Assembly (NCBI GenBank): GCA_944381555.1
Contig: CALWLL010000052.1
Coordinates: forward strand, 1 to 64,000
Source of the DNA: an uncultured Agathobacter sp.
GTDB taxonomy: Bacteria; Bacillota; Clostridia; Lachnospirales; Lachnospiraceae
Direction: 5' to 3'
Length of the DNA: 64,000 bases
Positions 56,257-64,000 of the stretch are shown here, piece after piece (position 1 is the first letter of the stretch; every line of letters begins with the position of its first letter). The notes beneath the pieces are model-generated. The model was not told the origin of the DNA and did no database searches. It saw only the letters and a list, made by a program, of their open reading frames with translations. A program made the position numbers and the translations under genes.

Positions 56257-56329
56257 AGCGATAGACGGGGCTCGAACCCGCGGTCTCGACCTTGGCAAGG
56301 TCGCGCGTTACCAACTACGCCACTATCGC
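56257..56329 (-). tRNA. tRNA-Gly (GCC), upstream copy
   Basis: Identical 73 bases to 56137-56209, including anticodon GCC and no encoded CCA. The short flank just after the 3' end (TCTTATAG versus TCTCATAG) is also similar, consistent with a recent tandem duplication. Confidence 0.96.
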
Positions 56330-56508
56330 ATATTATATGCTTCGAAAACATCTTGATTTCGTAGGCACAGATAATATATTACCTCATCACTTTATGAATG
56401 TCAATAACTTTTTAAAATTTTCCGCTTTTTCTTACATATTTTCTCTTTCGTCCATGCATATATCTTTTGCCGAAGCATAGTATATATAAACGGGAGTGAG
56501 GTGAAATC

Positions 56509-56658
56509 ATGAGTTCTAAAACTAAGATTATTGTTATTAAATTAAAAGATATCTTGTTTTATGCAACGGTTATCGCATTATGCATTATTGTACTTCTGCT
56601 TCTCTACATACTGTTTCAGCCGGATGCCACAACCACAGGAGCTATTATAAACGTATGA
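56509..56658 (+). CDS. Small single-pass membrane protein, function unknown
   Basis: A 49-residue frame starting MSSKTKIIVIKLKDILFYAT, with a basic amphipathic N-terminus, one hydrophobic helix (about 15-36) and a short polar tail ending TTTGAIINV. A strong GGAGTGAGGTG ribosome site and an upstream TATATATAAA support expression. The N-terminus resembles that of longer lachnospiral membrane proteins that continue into an extracytoplasmic domain, so this may be a short relative or a shortened copy. A hairpin follows. Confidence 0.6.
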   Translation: MSSKTKIIVIKLKDILFYATVIALCIIVLLLLYILFQPDATTTGAIINV

Positions 56659-56678
56659 TATACATTCTGGTAAATATA

Positions 56679-56710
56679 GAAAGAAGTACAGCATCTGCTA
56701 TACTTCTTTC
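56679..56710. terminator. Hairpin between the two small membrane-protein genes
   Basis: GAAAGAAGT and ACTTCTTTC pair over 9 bp with a 14-base loop, between convergent genes. T-tails are weak on both strands, so termination is probable but not strong. Confidence 0.5.
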
Positions 56711-56719
56711 ATATTATTA

Positions 56720-57022
56720 TTATTCGGCATTTTCTGTAGATTCTGTCGAATCTTCTTTATCTGTAGCTTCTTCTGTTTCTGTATCCTCCGCATAAAGTTC
56801 ATTCAAATAATCATCAATGCCTGCCGTTGTAGCATAAATTGTTTTTACCGGACGGTTATCAATAACGTAGATAACTGCACTTACACCAATCCACGCAACA
56901 AGCGCTAAAGCTACAATGCTGCCGCAGACTTTTGCAATGAAACGGTTGCGTTTCTGCTTTGCCATTGTTTCTTTACGATTTGCTTTCTCAACTTTATACT
57001 TATCAACTTTTGCCTGACTCAT
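56720..57022 (-). CDS. Small membrane protein with acidic C-terminal tail, function unknown
   Basis: A 100-residue protein with a lysine-rich cytoplasmic N-terminus (about 1-28), one membrane helix (about 32-55) and an outer domain of about 45 residues. The outer domain ends in a Glu/Asp/Thr/Ser-rich tail of low complexity. The ATG at 57022 is preferred over the one two codons upstream because AAGGAGAG then has normal spacing. No family is recognised. Confidence 0.75.
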   Translation of the reverse strand: MSQAKVDKYKVEKANRKETMAKQKRNRFIAKVCGSIVALALVAWIGVSAVIYVIDNRPVKTIYATTAGIDDYLNELYAEDTETEEATDKEDSTESTENAE

Positions 57023-57098
57023 TTTCATCTCTCCTTAGTACTTAAATACTTAACAGATATATTCTACATGGTTTTGCCACAAAAAGCAAGGAAAATTG

Positions 57099-57893
57099 TT
57101 ACATACTGCGCGACTTATCCAGACAGGCTTTCACGGCATCCATAACCGCCGCACGCATTCCCTGCTCCTCTAATATTCGCACTGCCTGAATCGTTGTCCC
57201 TCCCGGTGAGCAAACCATATCCTTAAGCTGAGCCGGATGCAGGTTTGTTTCTAATACCATTTTAGCGCTTCCTAACACCGCCTGAGCTGCAAATGTATAT
57301 GCCTGCTGTCTTGGCATACCACCCTCAACTGCGGCATCCGCCATTGCCTCAATAAACATGAATACATAAGCAGGCGAACTGCCGCTAACGGCGGTTACCA
57401 CATCCATCAGTTCCTCTGCTACGATTTCCGTTTTGGAGAATCCGCTGCACAAGTCGCAGACCGCCTTTAACTCAGAGGCAGATACCCTTTCATTTCCGCA
57501 GATTCCCATCATGCCCTCTTTTACGCAGGACGGTGTGTTTGGCATGGCCCGAACGATTTTGCAGGACTTGCCTGCCTTCTCTTTTATCCATGCAAAGGTT
57601 TTGCCCGGCGCAATCGAAATAAGTACCGTCTGCTCTTTGATTTCACTTCGGATTTCTGCAAGAACCTCTTCATAATACTGCGGTTTTACTGCCAGAAATA
57701 CATAATCTGCCTCACGCACAACCTCTATATTTTTCTGTGCAACAGATACCTTATATTGTCTTTCAATTTTTTCTTTTGTATTGGCAGTCTTTACCGAAAC
57801 AATAACATCTTTTTCCGATATTTTTCCCGAACCGAGCATTCCGGCAAGCATTGCCTGTCCCATATTTCCGCAGCCGATAAATCCAACTTTCAT
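57099..57893 (-). CDS. proC: Pyrroline-5-carboxylate reductase
   Basis: A 264-residue NAD(P)H-dependent enzyme for the last step of proline synthesis. The Rossmann start KVGFIGCGNMGQAMLAGML, FLAVKPQYYEEVL, IVRAMPNTPSCVKEGM and the C-terminal signature DMVCSPGGTTIQAVRILEEQGMRAAVMDAV are diagnostic. It follows argJ on the same strand after 59 bases. The ribosome site is weak (GGGG). Confidence 0.95.
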   Translation of the reverse strand: MKVGFIGCGNMGQAMLAGMLGSGKISEKDVIVSVKTANTKEKIERQYKVSVAQKNIEVVREADYVFLAVKPQYYEEVLAEIRSEIKEQTVLISIAPGKTFAWIKEKAGKSCKIVRAMPNTPSCVKEGMMGICGNERVSASELKAVCDLCSGFSKTEIVAEELMDVVTAVSGSSPAYVFMFIEAMADAAVEGGMPRQQAYTFAAQAVLGSAKMVLETNLHPAQLKDMVCSPGGTTIQAVRILEEQGMRAAVMDAVKACLDKSRSM

Positions 57894-57952
57894 AATAATC
57901 CCCGTTTTTGCGCACTAATCCTTTCCTATTTGCTGAGCAATCTATAAAATAA

Positions 57953-59206
57953 TTAAGAACGGTAATCTCCGTTTATCTTTACATATTCGTATGTCAGGTC
58001 ACAGCCCCATGCTTTGGCTTTTGCCTCTCCCTGATTTAAATCAACATGAATATAGATTTCATCCGCACTCAATACTTTCTTTGCTGTTTCTTCTGAAAAT
58101 TCCACGCCGGAACCGTTTCTGCATACTGCAACCGTTCCTTGCTCCGATGCCAAATCCACATCTACCTTATTAATATCAAACTCTGCCTTTGCATAGCCTA
58201 TGGCACACAAAATCCTGCCCCAGTTTGCATCTTCTCCAAACATTGCACATTTCAAAAGCGGCGAACAAATCACACTTTTTGCCACAGTAATGGCTGTATC
58301 CAAATCCGGGGCGCCTATGCAGGAGCATTCTAACATTTTGGTTGCGCCTTCACCATCCTTCGCCAGCATCTTGGTAAGCTTCTCAAGGATCTCATATAAT
58401 ACGCCCTTGAATATCTCATAATCCTCATTTTCAGTTTCAATCTTTACGTTCCCTGCAAGGCCATTCGCCATAACTGCCAATGTGTCATTGGTAGAGGTAT
58501 CTCCATCCACGCTGAGGCAGTTGTAGGTTATCTTTACGATTTCCGATAAGGCTTTCTGCAATAAACCTGAATCAATTGCCACATCCGTTGTAATGAAGTT
58601 TAAGGTTGTTGCCATATTTGGGTGAATCATGCCGCTTCCCTTTGCCATACCGCCCATGATACACTCTGTCCCGCCTACGGTAAACTTTACTGCATACTGC
58701 TTTGGAATCGTATCTGTCGTCATAATCGCGTTTGTCACTCTGTCATTTCCATCCGCAGTTAATCCGGCAACAAGAGCGTGCATATGACTTTCAATTGGTT
58801 CCATCGGAAGAATCTGGCCGATAACGCCGGTAGATGCTACTATGACCTCTTCTTCTTTGACGTCATAGCCTTGTGCTGTCAGTTCTGTGGCTGCCAGACT
58901 GCACATCTTCTGTGCTTTCTCTACTCCGTCAATGTTACAGGTATTGGCATTCTTGCTGTTTACGATGATTACCTTTGATTTTTCTCCCGATTTTTCTAAG
59001 TTTGCCTTTGTCACAAGAATCGGTGCGCCCTTTACTTTATTTGTTGTATATACGGCAGCCGTATCGCATACAGCTTCCGATACAACCATACCCAAATCAT
59101 TCTTTTCTTTATCTGGATTCAGACCACAGTTTAATCCATTTGCCTTAAAGCCTTTCGCCGCACATACTCCGCCTTCAATTTGCATCCACGCCTGATTTTT
59201 CACCAT
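57953..59206 (-). CDS. argJ: Bifunctional glutamate N-acetyltransferase/amino-acid acetyltransferase
   Basis: A 417-residue ArgJ, which recycles the acetyl group in arginine synthesis and may also use acetyl-CoA. The self-cleavage site is in KGSGMIHPNMATTLNF at about residues 183-198, where the first Thr of ATT would become the N-terminal nucleophile of the beta chain. GVCAAKGFKANG, NSKNANTC and CNIDGVEKA are also typical, as is the C-terminal DLTYEYVKINGDYRS. Other arg genes are absent nearby. AAGGAG lies 10 bases before the ATG. Confidence 0.94.
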   Translation of the reverse strand: MVKNQAWMQIEGGVCAAKGFKANGLNCGLNPDKEKNDLGMVVSEAVCDTAAVYTTNKVKGAPILVTKANLEKSGEKSKVIIVNSKNANTCNIDGVEKAQKMCSLAATELTAQGYDVKEEEVIVASTGVIGQILPMEPIESHMHALVAGLTADGNDRVTNAIMTTDTIPKQYAVKFTVGGTECIMGGMAKGSGMIHPNMATTLNFITTDVAIDSGLLQKALSEIVKITYNCLSVDGDTSTNDTLAVMANGLAGNVKIETENEDYEIFKGVLYEILEKLTKMLAKDGEGATKMLECSCIGAPDLDTAITVAKSVICSPLLKCAMFGEDANWGRILCAIGYAKAEFDINKVDVDLASEQGTVAVCRNGSGVEFSEETAKKVLSADEIYIHVDLNQGEAKAKAWGCDLTYEYVKINGDYRS

Positions 59207-59238
59207 ACCGGTACAACTCCTTCTAAGTATCCTGCATT

Positions 59239-60747
59239 TTAAATGTATTTATCCAATTGATGAGACACATTCAGAATATTTGTTAATTCTAACTTTGCAC
59301 TTTCAGCATTATCTAAGTTTTCAATTGTCATGTCTGCTGCCTGTGCAGAAGAAGCTGTAACCTCCTCTGTTGTCGCAGACAAGTATGTAATATTGTCAAC
59401 AATCTGATTATTCGCTTCAGAAAGGCTTACAAGCATACCGTCGATATTTTCAATTTCTGTAATTAGTCCATTTACATTTTTGCTCATTTCTTCAAAGCTC
59501 ATGGATACCTTTTCAATCATATCCTCCTGAACACTTGTAGCATCCATTGAGCGGCCTACCGCATTTGCAGCCTCTTGTGCATTCTGCGAAAGTTCATCAA
59601 GAATACGGGCAATATTCTCTGTCTCCTGACGGGTTTTTGCTGCTAACTGTCTGATTTCATCTGCCACTACTGCAAATCCCCTGCCTGCCTCTCCTGCTCT
59701 TGCACTCTCGATAGAAGCGTTCAGCGCAAGAAGATTGGTCTGGTTTGAGATTGAGAAAATTGTGTCTGCAATCCCTTTTACCGCATTGGTACGTTCCTGT
59801 AATTCTTGCATAGAGCTTGCCACATCCCCGTTTGTCTGGGCAATAACTTCTGATTGCTGTTTTAAATCTGACATAAGCTGTAAGTTCTGCCGATTCAGTT
59901 CATCCGACTGCTGCGCTACACGGACCATATTCTCAGAACTTTGGATGGTAACATTAATGGAATCCTGAATATTCTGCGTCATTGTTGTCTGTGTCTGAAT
60001 ATTATCCGATGTACTCTGCGTACTGCTGGAAATGTCACTCATAGCACCATTTACAATTTCCGAAGATTCATTCAGCTTATTGATAATCTCCATTGCATTC
60101 TCTGTTCCCCGGCGAACCTCTTCTGCCACTGAGATAACATCATCCATAATCTGCTTCTGGCGCGCCTGCTCTGCTGCTGCCGCGCTGACAGAATGCTCAT
60201 TAAAAAGCGTTGCGATTCTCGTCGTAAAACATGCGAGCGCCAGTAACAATATAACCGCACTTGTAACAAACATCTCATCAATAATGAGTGTACCCTGCAC
60301 ACGTTTTTCAATCCCGATTTGTATAACGTTTACTAAAATGATGGTTGCCGCATAGGCGGCAGATGCACGCAAGGAAAACTTCATATCAAAGAAAAGAATA
60401 TATCCAACGATTGGAAATGCCCCTATTAAACGTGCAAAATCCTGCGTATATACATAACTGATAACCCAACTGATCAGACACAGTCCTATTAAAGAAACAT
60501 ATTTTAGATACGCAGTCGCCGGTCTGCGTTTAATCATTATCCATATCGAGGACAACGAAATTAACACTCCTATGCCAATCATTCCGCAAAATCCGGCTGA
60601 ACGTTCGTTTCTTAACAAAGATGTTAAAAGCATCAGTATAATATATATATAATATACTGTGTATCCGATTGCCAGAAAACGGTTTGCACGGATCAACTGC
60701 TGCTGCTTATCTGCATATAAATACTCTTTTTTTTCCTTTACAAGCAT
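59239..60747 (-). CDS. Methyl-accepting chemotaxis protein with six-helix membrane sensor
   Basis: A 502-residue chemoreceptor-type protein. The N-terminal 195 residues hold about six hydrophobic segments with no extracellular domain between them, followed by a linker. The long helical signalling domain has its tip at [41 protein letters not shown] (about 325-365). Such 6TM receptors may sense membrane or energy state rather than a soluble ligand. AGGAGG precedes the ATG. No flagellar or che gene is in the window. Confidence 0.9.
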   Translation of the reverse strand: MLVKEKKEYLYADKQQQLIRANRFLAIGYTVYYIYIILMLLTSLLRNERSAGFCGMIGIGVLISLSSIWIMIKRRPATAYLKYVSLIGLCLISWVISYVYTQDFARLIGAFPIVGYILFFDMKFSLRASAAYAATIILVNVIQIGIEKRVQGTLIIDEMFVTSAVILLLALACFTTRIATLFNEHSVSAAAAEQARQKQIMDDVISVAEEVRRGTENAMEIINKLNESSEIVNGAMSDISSSTQSTSDNIQTQTTMTQNIQDSINVTIQSSENMVRVAQQSDELNRQNLQLMSDLKQQSEVIAQTNGDVASSMQELQERTNAVKGIADTIFSISNQTNLLALNASIESARAGEAGRGFAVVADEIRQLAAKTRQETENIARILDELSQNAQEAANAVGRSMDATSVQEDMIEKVSMSFEEMSKNVNGLITEIENIDGMLVSLSEANNQIVDNITYLSATTEEVTASSAQAADMTIENLDNAESAKLELTNILNVSHQLDKYI

Positions 60748-60786
60748 TTCTATAATCCTCCTAAGTAAAACCTCATATTATCTTTT

Positions 60787-62118
60787 TTATTCCGCCTCTT
60801 CCATAACACTCATGTATGCAGGACGAATAATTTTATTCATACCAATCATTTCTTCAATGCGGTGCGCACTCCAGCCCACAATACGGGCAATTGCAAACAG
60901 CGGTGTATACAATTCCATTGGAATACCCAGCATTTCATATACAAATCCACTGTAAAAATCCACATTAGGACTAACGCCTTTAAAAATATGTCGTTTTTCA
61001 GCAATCAGTTCCGGCGCTACCTCTTCAATCATGTTATACAGACCCATTTGTTTCTGCTGGTTCTTTGCTGCCGCCAAATCTTCTACATAAGAACGGAAAA
61101 TTCTTTCACGCGGGTCAGATAAGGAATAAACTGCATGTCCCATACCGTAGATAAGACCCTTTTTATCAAATACTTCTCCATCCAGCATTCTTCTAAGATA
61201 TGCTTTTACTTCATCACGGTCGCCCCAATCCTTCACATTCTGACGGATATCTTCCATCATTTCCATAACCTTGATGTTTGCACCGCCATGCTTTGGTCCT
61301 TTCAGGGATGACATAGCTGCTGCAATTGCAGAATATGTGTCCGTACCCGCAGACGTAACTACACGGGTAGTAAAGGTTGAGTTATTCCCGCCGCCATGCT
61401 CCATATGAAGCATCAGAGCCACATCTAAGACCTTGGCTTCCAGTTGTGTGTATTTCTTATCCGGACGAAGCATCATTAAGAAATTCTCTGCTGCGGAAAG
61501 GCTTGGATCCGGTCTGTGAATATACATGCTTGCGTCATTTTCATAATGATTATATGCATGGTAACCATATACGGCCAGCATCGGGAAATTTGCAATAAGC
61601 TGTAAACACTGACGAATACTATTTTCTACAGATGTATCTGCTGTCAATGCATCATAAGAAGCCAGTGTAAGGATACTTCTGGTCATTGAGTTCATAATAT
61701 CCTTAGACGGAGCCTTCATGATAACATCTCTTGTAAAATTAGTCGGAAGTGTTCTGCTGTTTCCTAATATTGCCGCAAACTCACTTAATTCTTCTACGCT
61801 TGGAATTTCACCAAACAACAGCAGGTATGCTGTTTTTTCAAAACAGAACTCATCTTCTTTTAAGTCATTGATAAGTTTCTCCACACGAAAACCTCTGTAC
61901 CAGAGTTCACCATCACACGGCACCTGTACCCCATCAACTTTTTTAAAAGATACAATTTTTGAAATATTAGTAAGACCTGTAAGAACTCCCTTACCGTTTA
62001 AATCACGAAGGCCTCTGTTTACACCGAATTTCTTAAACAGTTCTTCCGGAATTGTGTCGTTTTTTACACACATATCTTTTTTGTTGATTGCATAAGTAGT
62101 TAAATCTTTTAATACCAT
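60787..62118 (-). CDS. Citrate synthase
   Basis: A 443-residue Si-type citrate synthase, condensing oxaloacetate and acetyl-CoA. The catalytic His residues are in LHMEHGGGNNSTFTTRV and GMGHAVYSLSDPRERI, and the catalytic Asp in NVDFYSGFVYEMLGIP. The N-terminal region with DGVQVPCDGELWYRGFRVEKLI is that of the clostridial lineage. In such anaerobes it feeds glutamate synthesis through 2-oxoglutarate, which would link to the nitrogen genes, but no aconitase or isocitrate dehydrogenase is nearby. GGAAGTGGAG precedes the ATG. Confidence 0.93.
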   Translation of the reverse strand: MVLKDLTTYAINKKDMCVKNDTIPEELFKKFGVNRGLRDLNGKGVLTGLTNISKIVSFKKVDGVQVPCDGELWYRGFRVEKLINDLKEDEFCFEKTAYLLLFGEIPSVEELSEFAAILGNSRTLPTNFTRDVIMKAPSKDIMNSMTRSILTLASYDALTADTSVENSIRQCLQLIANFPMLAVYGYHAYNHYENDASMYIHRPDPSLSAAENFLMMLRPDKKYTQLEAKVLDVALMLHMEHGGGNNSTFTTRVVTSAGTDTYSAIAAAMSSLKGPKHGGANIKVMEMMEDIRQNVKDWGDRDEVKAYLRRMLDGEVFDKKGLIYGMGHAVYSLSDPRERIFRSYVEDLAAAKNQQKQMGLYNMIEEVAPELIAEKRHIFKGVSPNVDFYSGFVYEMLGIPMELYTPLFAIARIVGWSAHRIEEMIGMNKIIRPAYMSVMEEAE

Positions 62119-62169
62119 TCTATCACTCCACTTCCTGTATTTTATTTCCTACAAACGGGAACCGGATGC

Positions 62170-64000
62170 CTACATTGAGTAGAAATCCATATGTGCCTGC
62201 AATTCGGCAGTCATAACACCCCCATCTGATGTATAACGGTCAAATAAGATTCTTTGTTTTTCACGTTTTCTGCTCATTACAATATCGCTCTTAATAAAGA
62301 GTTCCTTAAACATTGGGTTATCTTTCAGCTTCTTACGGACTGCTGAAGGGAACGGTACATAATCCGAGATAATCCGTCTGGATACCTTGTTCAAACGGAA
62401 ACTGCCCTGTGATTCGTACTTCATCCAGCTTACATAATCTGCCACAAACACTTCTCTGTAGTTGTTCTTTGCATGAATCAGATCTGCTTTTATTTTTTCT
62501 TTTGCCGGCTGGCTTAAATCACGGTTCTTACGATAAAACTGAATATAATCGTAAAATTCTGATGTTAAGGATTTTTCCCTGATGTCATTCCATCTTACGC
62601 CCAGAATCTTACGGCAGATTTCCCAGCGGTAGCGGCCTGCCGTTTCTAACATCATCTGTGATAAATCTCCAATTGTCATAACCGGGAAAATGAAACGGGC
62701 AGGCGTATCTCTCTTAACTCCTGACGTTTCCTGCCACATCATGGCCCTGCTTCCGATGTTTGGCATAAGTATGACCTCAGGAAGAACTTCTTTCATGATC
62801 TCTGTCCTGTCAATTCCATGCTCCGGCGCCATAAAATATACTTCACGGTAGAAACAGGAATAATCCAGACTGCGGATTTCATCGACTGCCTCGTTAATCT
62901 TGTCCAATGTAAGAAGCATCTGATCGACGCTTCGGATGAAGTCCTTATTATGCAGTACCGGGCAGAAAGAAGTAATCCGGCCATATGTAATACGGTTATT
63001 TGTGGTAAACATATTGCGGATCTCAAACTGGACTTTTTTCAACTGGTCACGCTTTAACTCATTTTCCTGCGCACGCGTAATCATGTTGTTTTTTCGCTTT
63101 TCAAGCAATTCTCCCGCATAATCCACATCAAACTCATTCTTGGAAGGTTCCCTTTCCCCCATGTATATCATACACAACCACTGGTAAGCAGTAAATACAT
63201 GCACAAAGGCTTCATTCTCTGCCATACGTGCTTTCTGCTGCTCCTGCTGCCTGTGAATACTGTCTAATGCGGCAAGAAGCTCATCTAAATGTTCTTCTCC
63301 TGCCATCTGCAAATCAAGAATGCCAAACTGGAAGAACAATTCCATAACCGTTGAGATGCTTTTTGCCTCAAATGCCCGCAGAAATGCTTTCTCATAGATA
63401 TCATAGAACATAGCTGTCAGTTCCTTGCGCACCCGCTGACAGGCACTTGTAGTATAATCCTGTGCAACAGCCACAGTCTCGTAAGATTTCAGAAGCTCTT
63501 TGCATTTTGCAATCTCTTCCTTACCAAATCCCGCATACTTCATAATATATGCAGCAAAGTCTGTTTTTAAAACCGCCTCTTTATCCATTTCTTCGGTAAC
63601 TACGCCCTGCTGCATCTCTCCTCTGGATTCCTCAGCAGCATGGGTCAGCACATAGTTTTTAAAGTTCATTGAGGTATAATATTTGATACGGTTTGTAACC
63701 TCTTCCTCAGAAAATAGTCCGGTTCTTAAAAGAAAATCCTGAATCTCGAATACTTTTATCTGTGCACTCGTGGCAGAACCGCCGCGATGCGCCATCTGCA
63801 TAGAGAAATCATACCATAACTCCACCAGATCCTCATCTTCACAGATAAGAACCTCTTTTGCTTTCATCTGGTATTCTGTCAAGACGTCCATATTAGAAAG
63901 CAGGCGGCAGATCATGTCGGAAATATTTAGGATTTCGCCCACACACAAAGCCTGATTATCTGTGTAGTAGCAACGCAGGTCTTTCTCCGGCTGTTCAGCT
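62170..64000 (-). CDS. Large conserved-looking protein of unknown function, partial at the window edge
   Basis: At least 609 codons, open from the right edge of the window to the stop at 62170. An internal TTG at 63948 could be a start but has no ribosome site, and the frame continues upstream without a stop, so the real start is probably outside. The protein is soluble, highly helical and charged, with no signal peptide and no motif recognised. The C-terminal third has WMKYESQGSFRLNKVSRRIISDYVPFP and FIKSDIVMSRKREKQR. It precedes citrate synthase by 51 bases on the same strand. Confidence 0.7.
   Translation of the reverse strand, partial: AEQPEKDLRCYYTDNQALCVGEILNISDMICRLLSNMDVLTEYQMKAKEVLICEDEDLVELWYDFSMQMAHRGGSATSAQIKVFEIQDFLLRTGLFSEEEVTNRIKYYTSMNFKNYVLTHAAEESRGEMQQGVVTEEMDKEAVLKTDFAAYIMKYAGFGKEEIAKCKELLKSYETVAVAQDYTTSACQRVRKELTAMFYDIYEKAFLRAFEAKSISTVMELFFQFGILDLQMAGEEHLDELLAALDSIHRQQEQQKARMAENEAFVHVFTAYQWLCMIYMGEREPSKNEFDVDYAGELLEKRKNNMITRAQENELKRDQLKKVQFEIRNMFTTNNRITYGRITSFCPVLHNKDFIRSVDQMLLTLDKINEAVDEIRSLDYSCFYREVYFMAPEHGIDRTEIMKEVLPEVILMPNIGSRAMMWQETSGVKRDTPARFIFPVMTIGDLSQMMLETAGRYRWEICRKILGVRWNDIREKSLTSEFYDYIQFYRKNRDLSQPAKEKIKADLIHAKNNYREVFVADYVSWMKYESQGSFRLNKVSRRIISDYVPFPSAVRKKLKDNPMFKELFIKSDIVMSRKREKQRILFDRYTSDGGVMTAELQAHMDFYSM

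Noticed and set aside
56137-56329. CRISPR-like repeat pair
   Set aside because: The two 73-base repeats are tRNA-Gly genes with full cloverleafs.
56332-56337. TATAAT immediately upstream of the tRNA genes as their promoter
   Set aside because: It would start transcription inside the tRNA, and no -35 is found at the right distance.

Overview
The window looks like a chromosomal segment of a Gram-positive, low-to-mid G+C anaerobe of the Clostridia, most likely Lachnospiraceae. The basis is the gene content: a type III glutamine synthetase, a split glutamate synthase with ferredoxin-type subunits, LL-diaminopimelate aminotransferase, ANTAR-type antitermination leaders, a SleC-like spore cortex-lytic protein and strong AGGAGG-type ribosome sites. 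No phage, insertion sequence, plasmid or CRISPR feature was seen; this is mostly core-metabolism chromosome.

Left third (1-30.6 kb): hisC and a divergent MATE efflux gene are followed by a tightly packed nine-gene minus-strand unit, purC-purB-purA-guaA-pyrG-purF-carA-carB-dapL (16.46 kb down to 2.88 kb). It is rich in enzymes that consume glutamine or aspartate nitrogen. Beyond an orphan lipoprotein gene lies a nitrogen-assimilation locus built from two divergent units. The minus-strand unit is glnN-amt/PII-asnB. The plus-strand unit is glutamate synthase (amidotransferase, FMN synthase, ferredoxin, FAD oxidoreductase, GXGXG) followed by a short glnA and an ANTAR RNA-binding protein. The purC, glnN and glutamate-synthase transcripts each appear to begin, a few bases after a 17-bp-spaced promoter, with the same small hairpin: a six-base loop with A at position 1 and G at position 4. 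Its 5' arm is shared with an intrinsic terminator. This is the signature of ANTAR antitermination, and the probable regulator is the last gene of the plus-strand unit. The most interesting result is that this ties the purine/pyrimidine operon to the glutamine/glutamate operons as one antitermination regulon. The purC and glutamate-synthase leaders carry a single 5'-terminal hairpin rather than the usual pair, and the glnN leader carries two attenuators in series.

Middle (30.6-44.7 kb): a galactose/galactan region. It holds galK-galT, a DUF5808 membrane protein with its YtrA-type GntR regulator, degV, an AGCS amino-acid symporter and a cytoplasmic galactan set. The galactan set comprises a GH53 endo-galactanase, a small zinc-ribbon protein, an unrecognised roughly 620-residue carbohydrate-active-type protein, a LacI regulator and a divergent GH42 beta-galactosidase. 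Two matching LacI-type operators sit directly downstream of the promoters of the unrecognised gene and of lacI. No sugar transporter is present in the window.

Right part (44.7-64 kb): a PAP2 protein, an alpha/beta hydrolase, a soluble MCP-like protein, recJ, truA, a SleC-like cortex-lytic protein, a flavin reductase, a thyA-folA-ilvB-ilvH unit, two identical tRNA-Gly genes, two small membrane proteins, proC, argJ, a chemoreceptor, citrate synthase, and a large uncharacterised protein that runs off the right edge. A short dispersed motif (TATCATAGGAAAG), usually directly after terminator T-runs, recurs five times.
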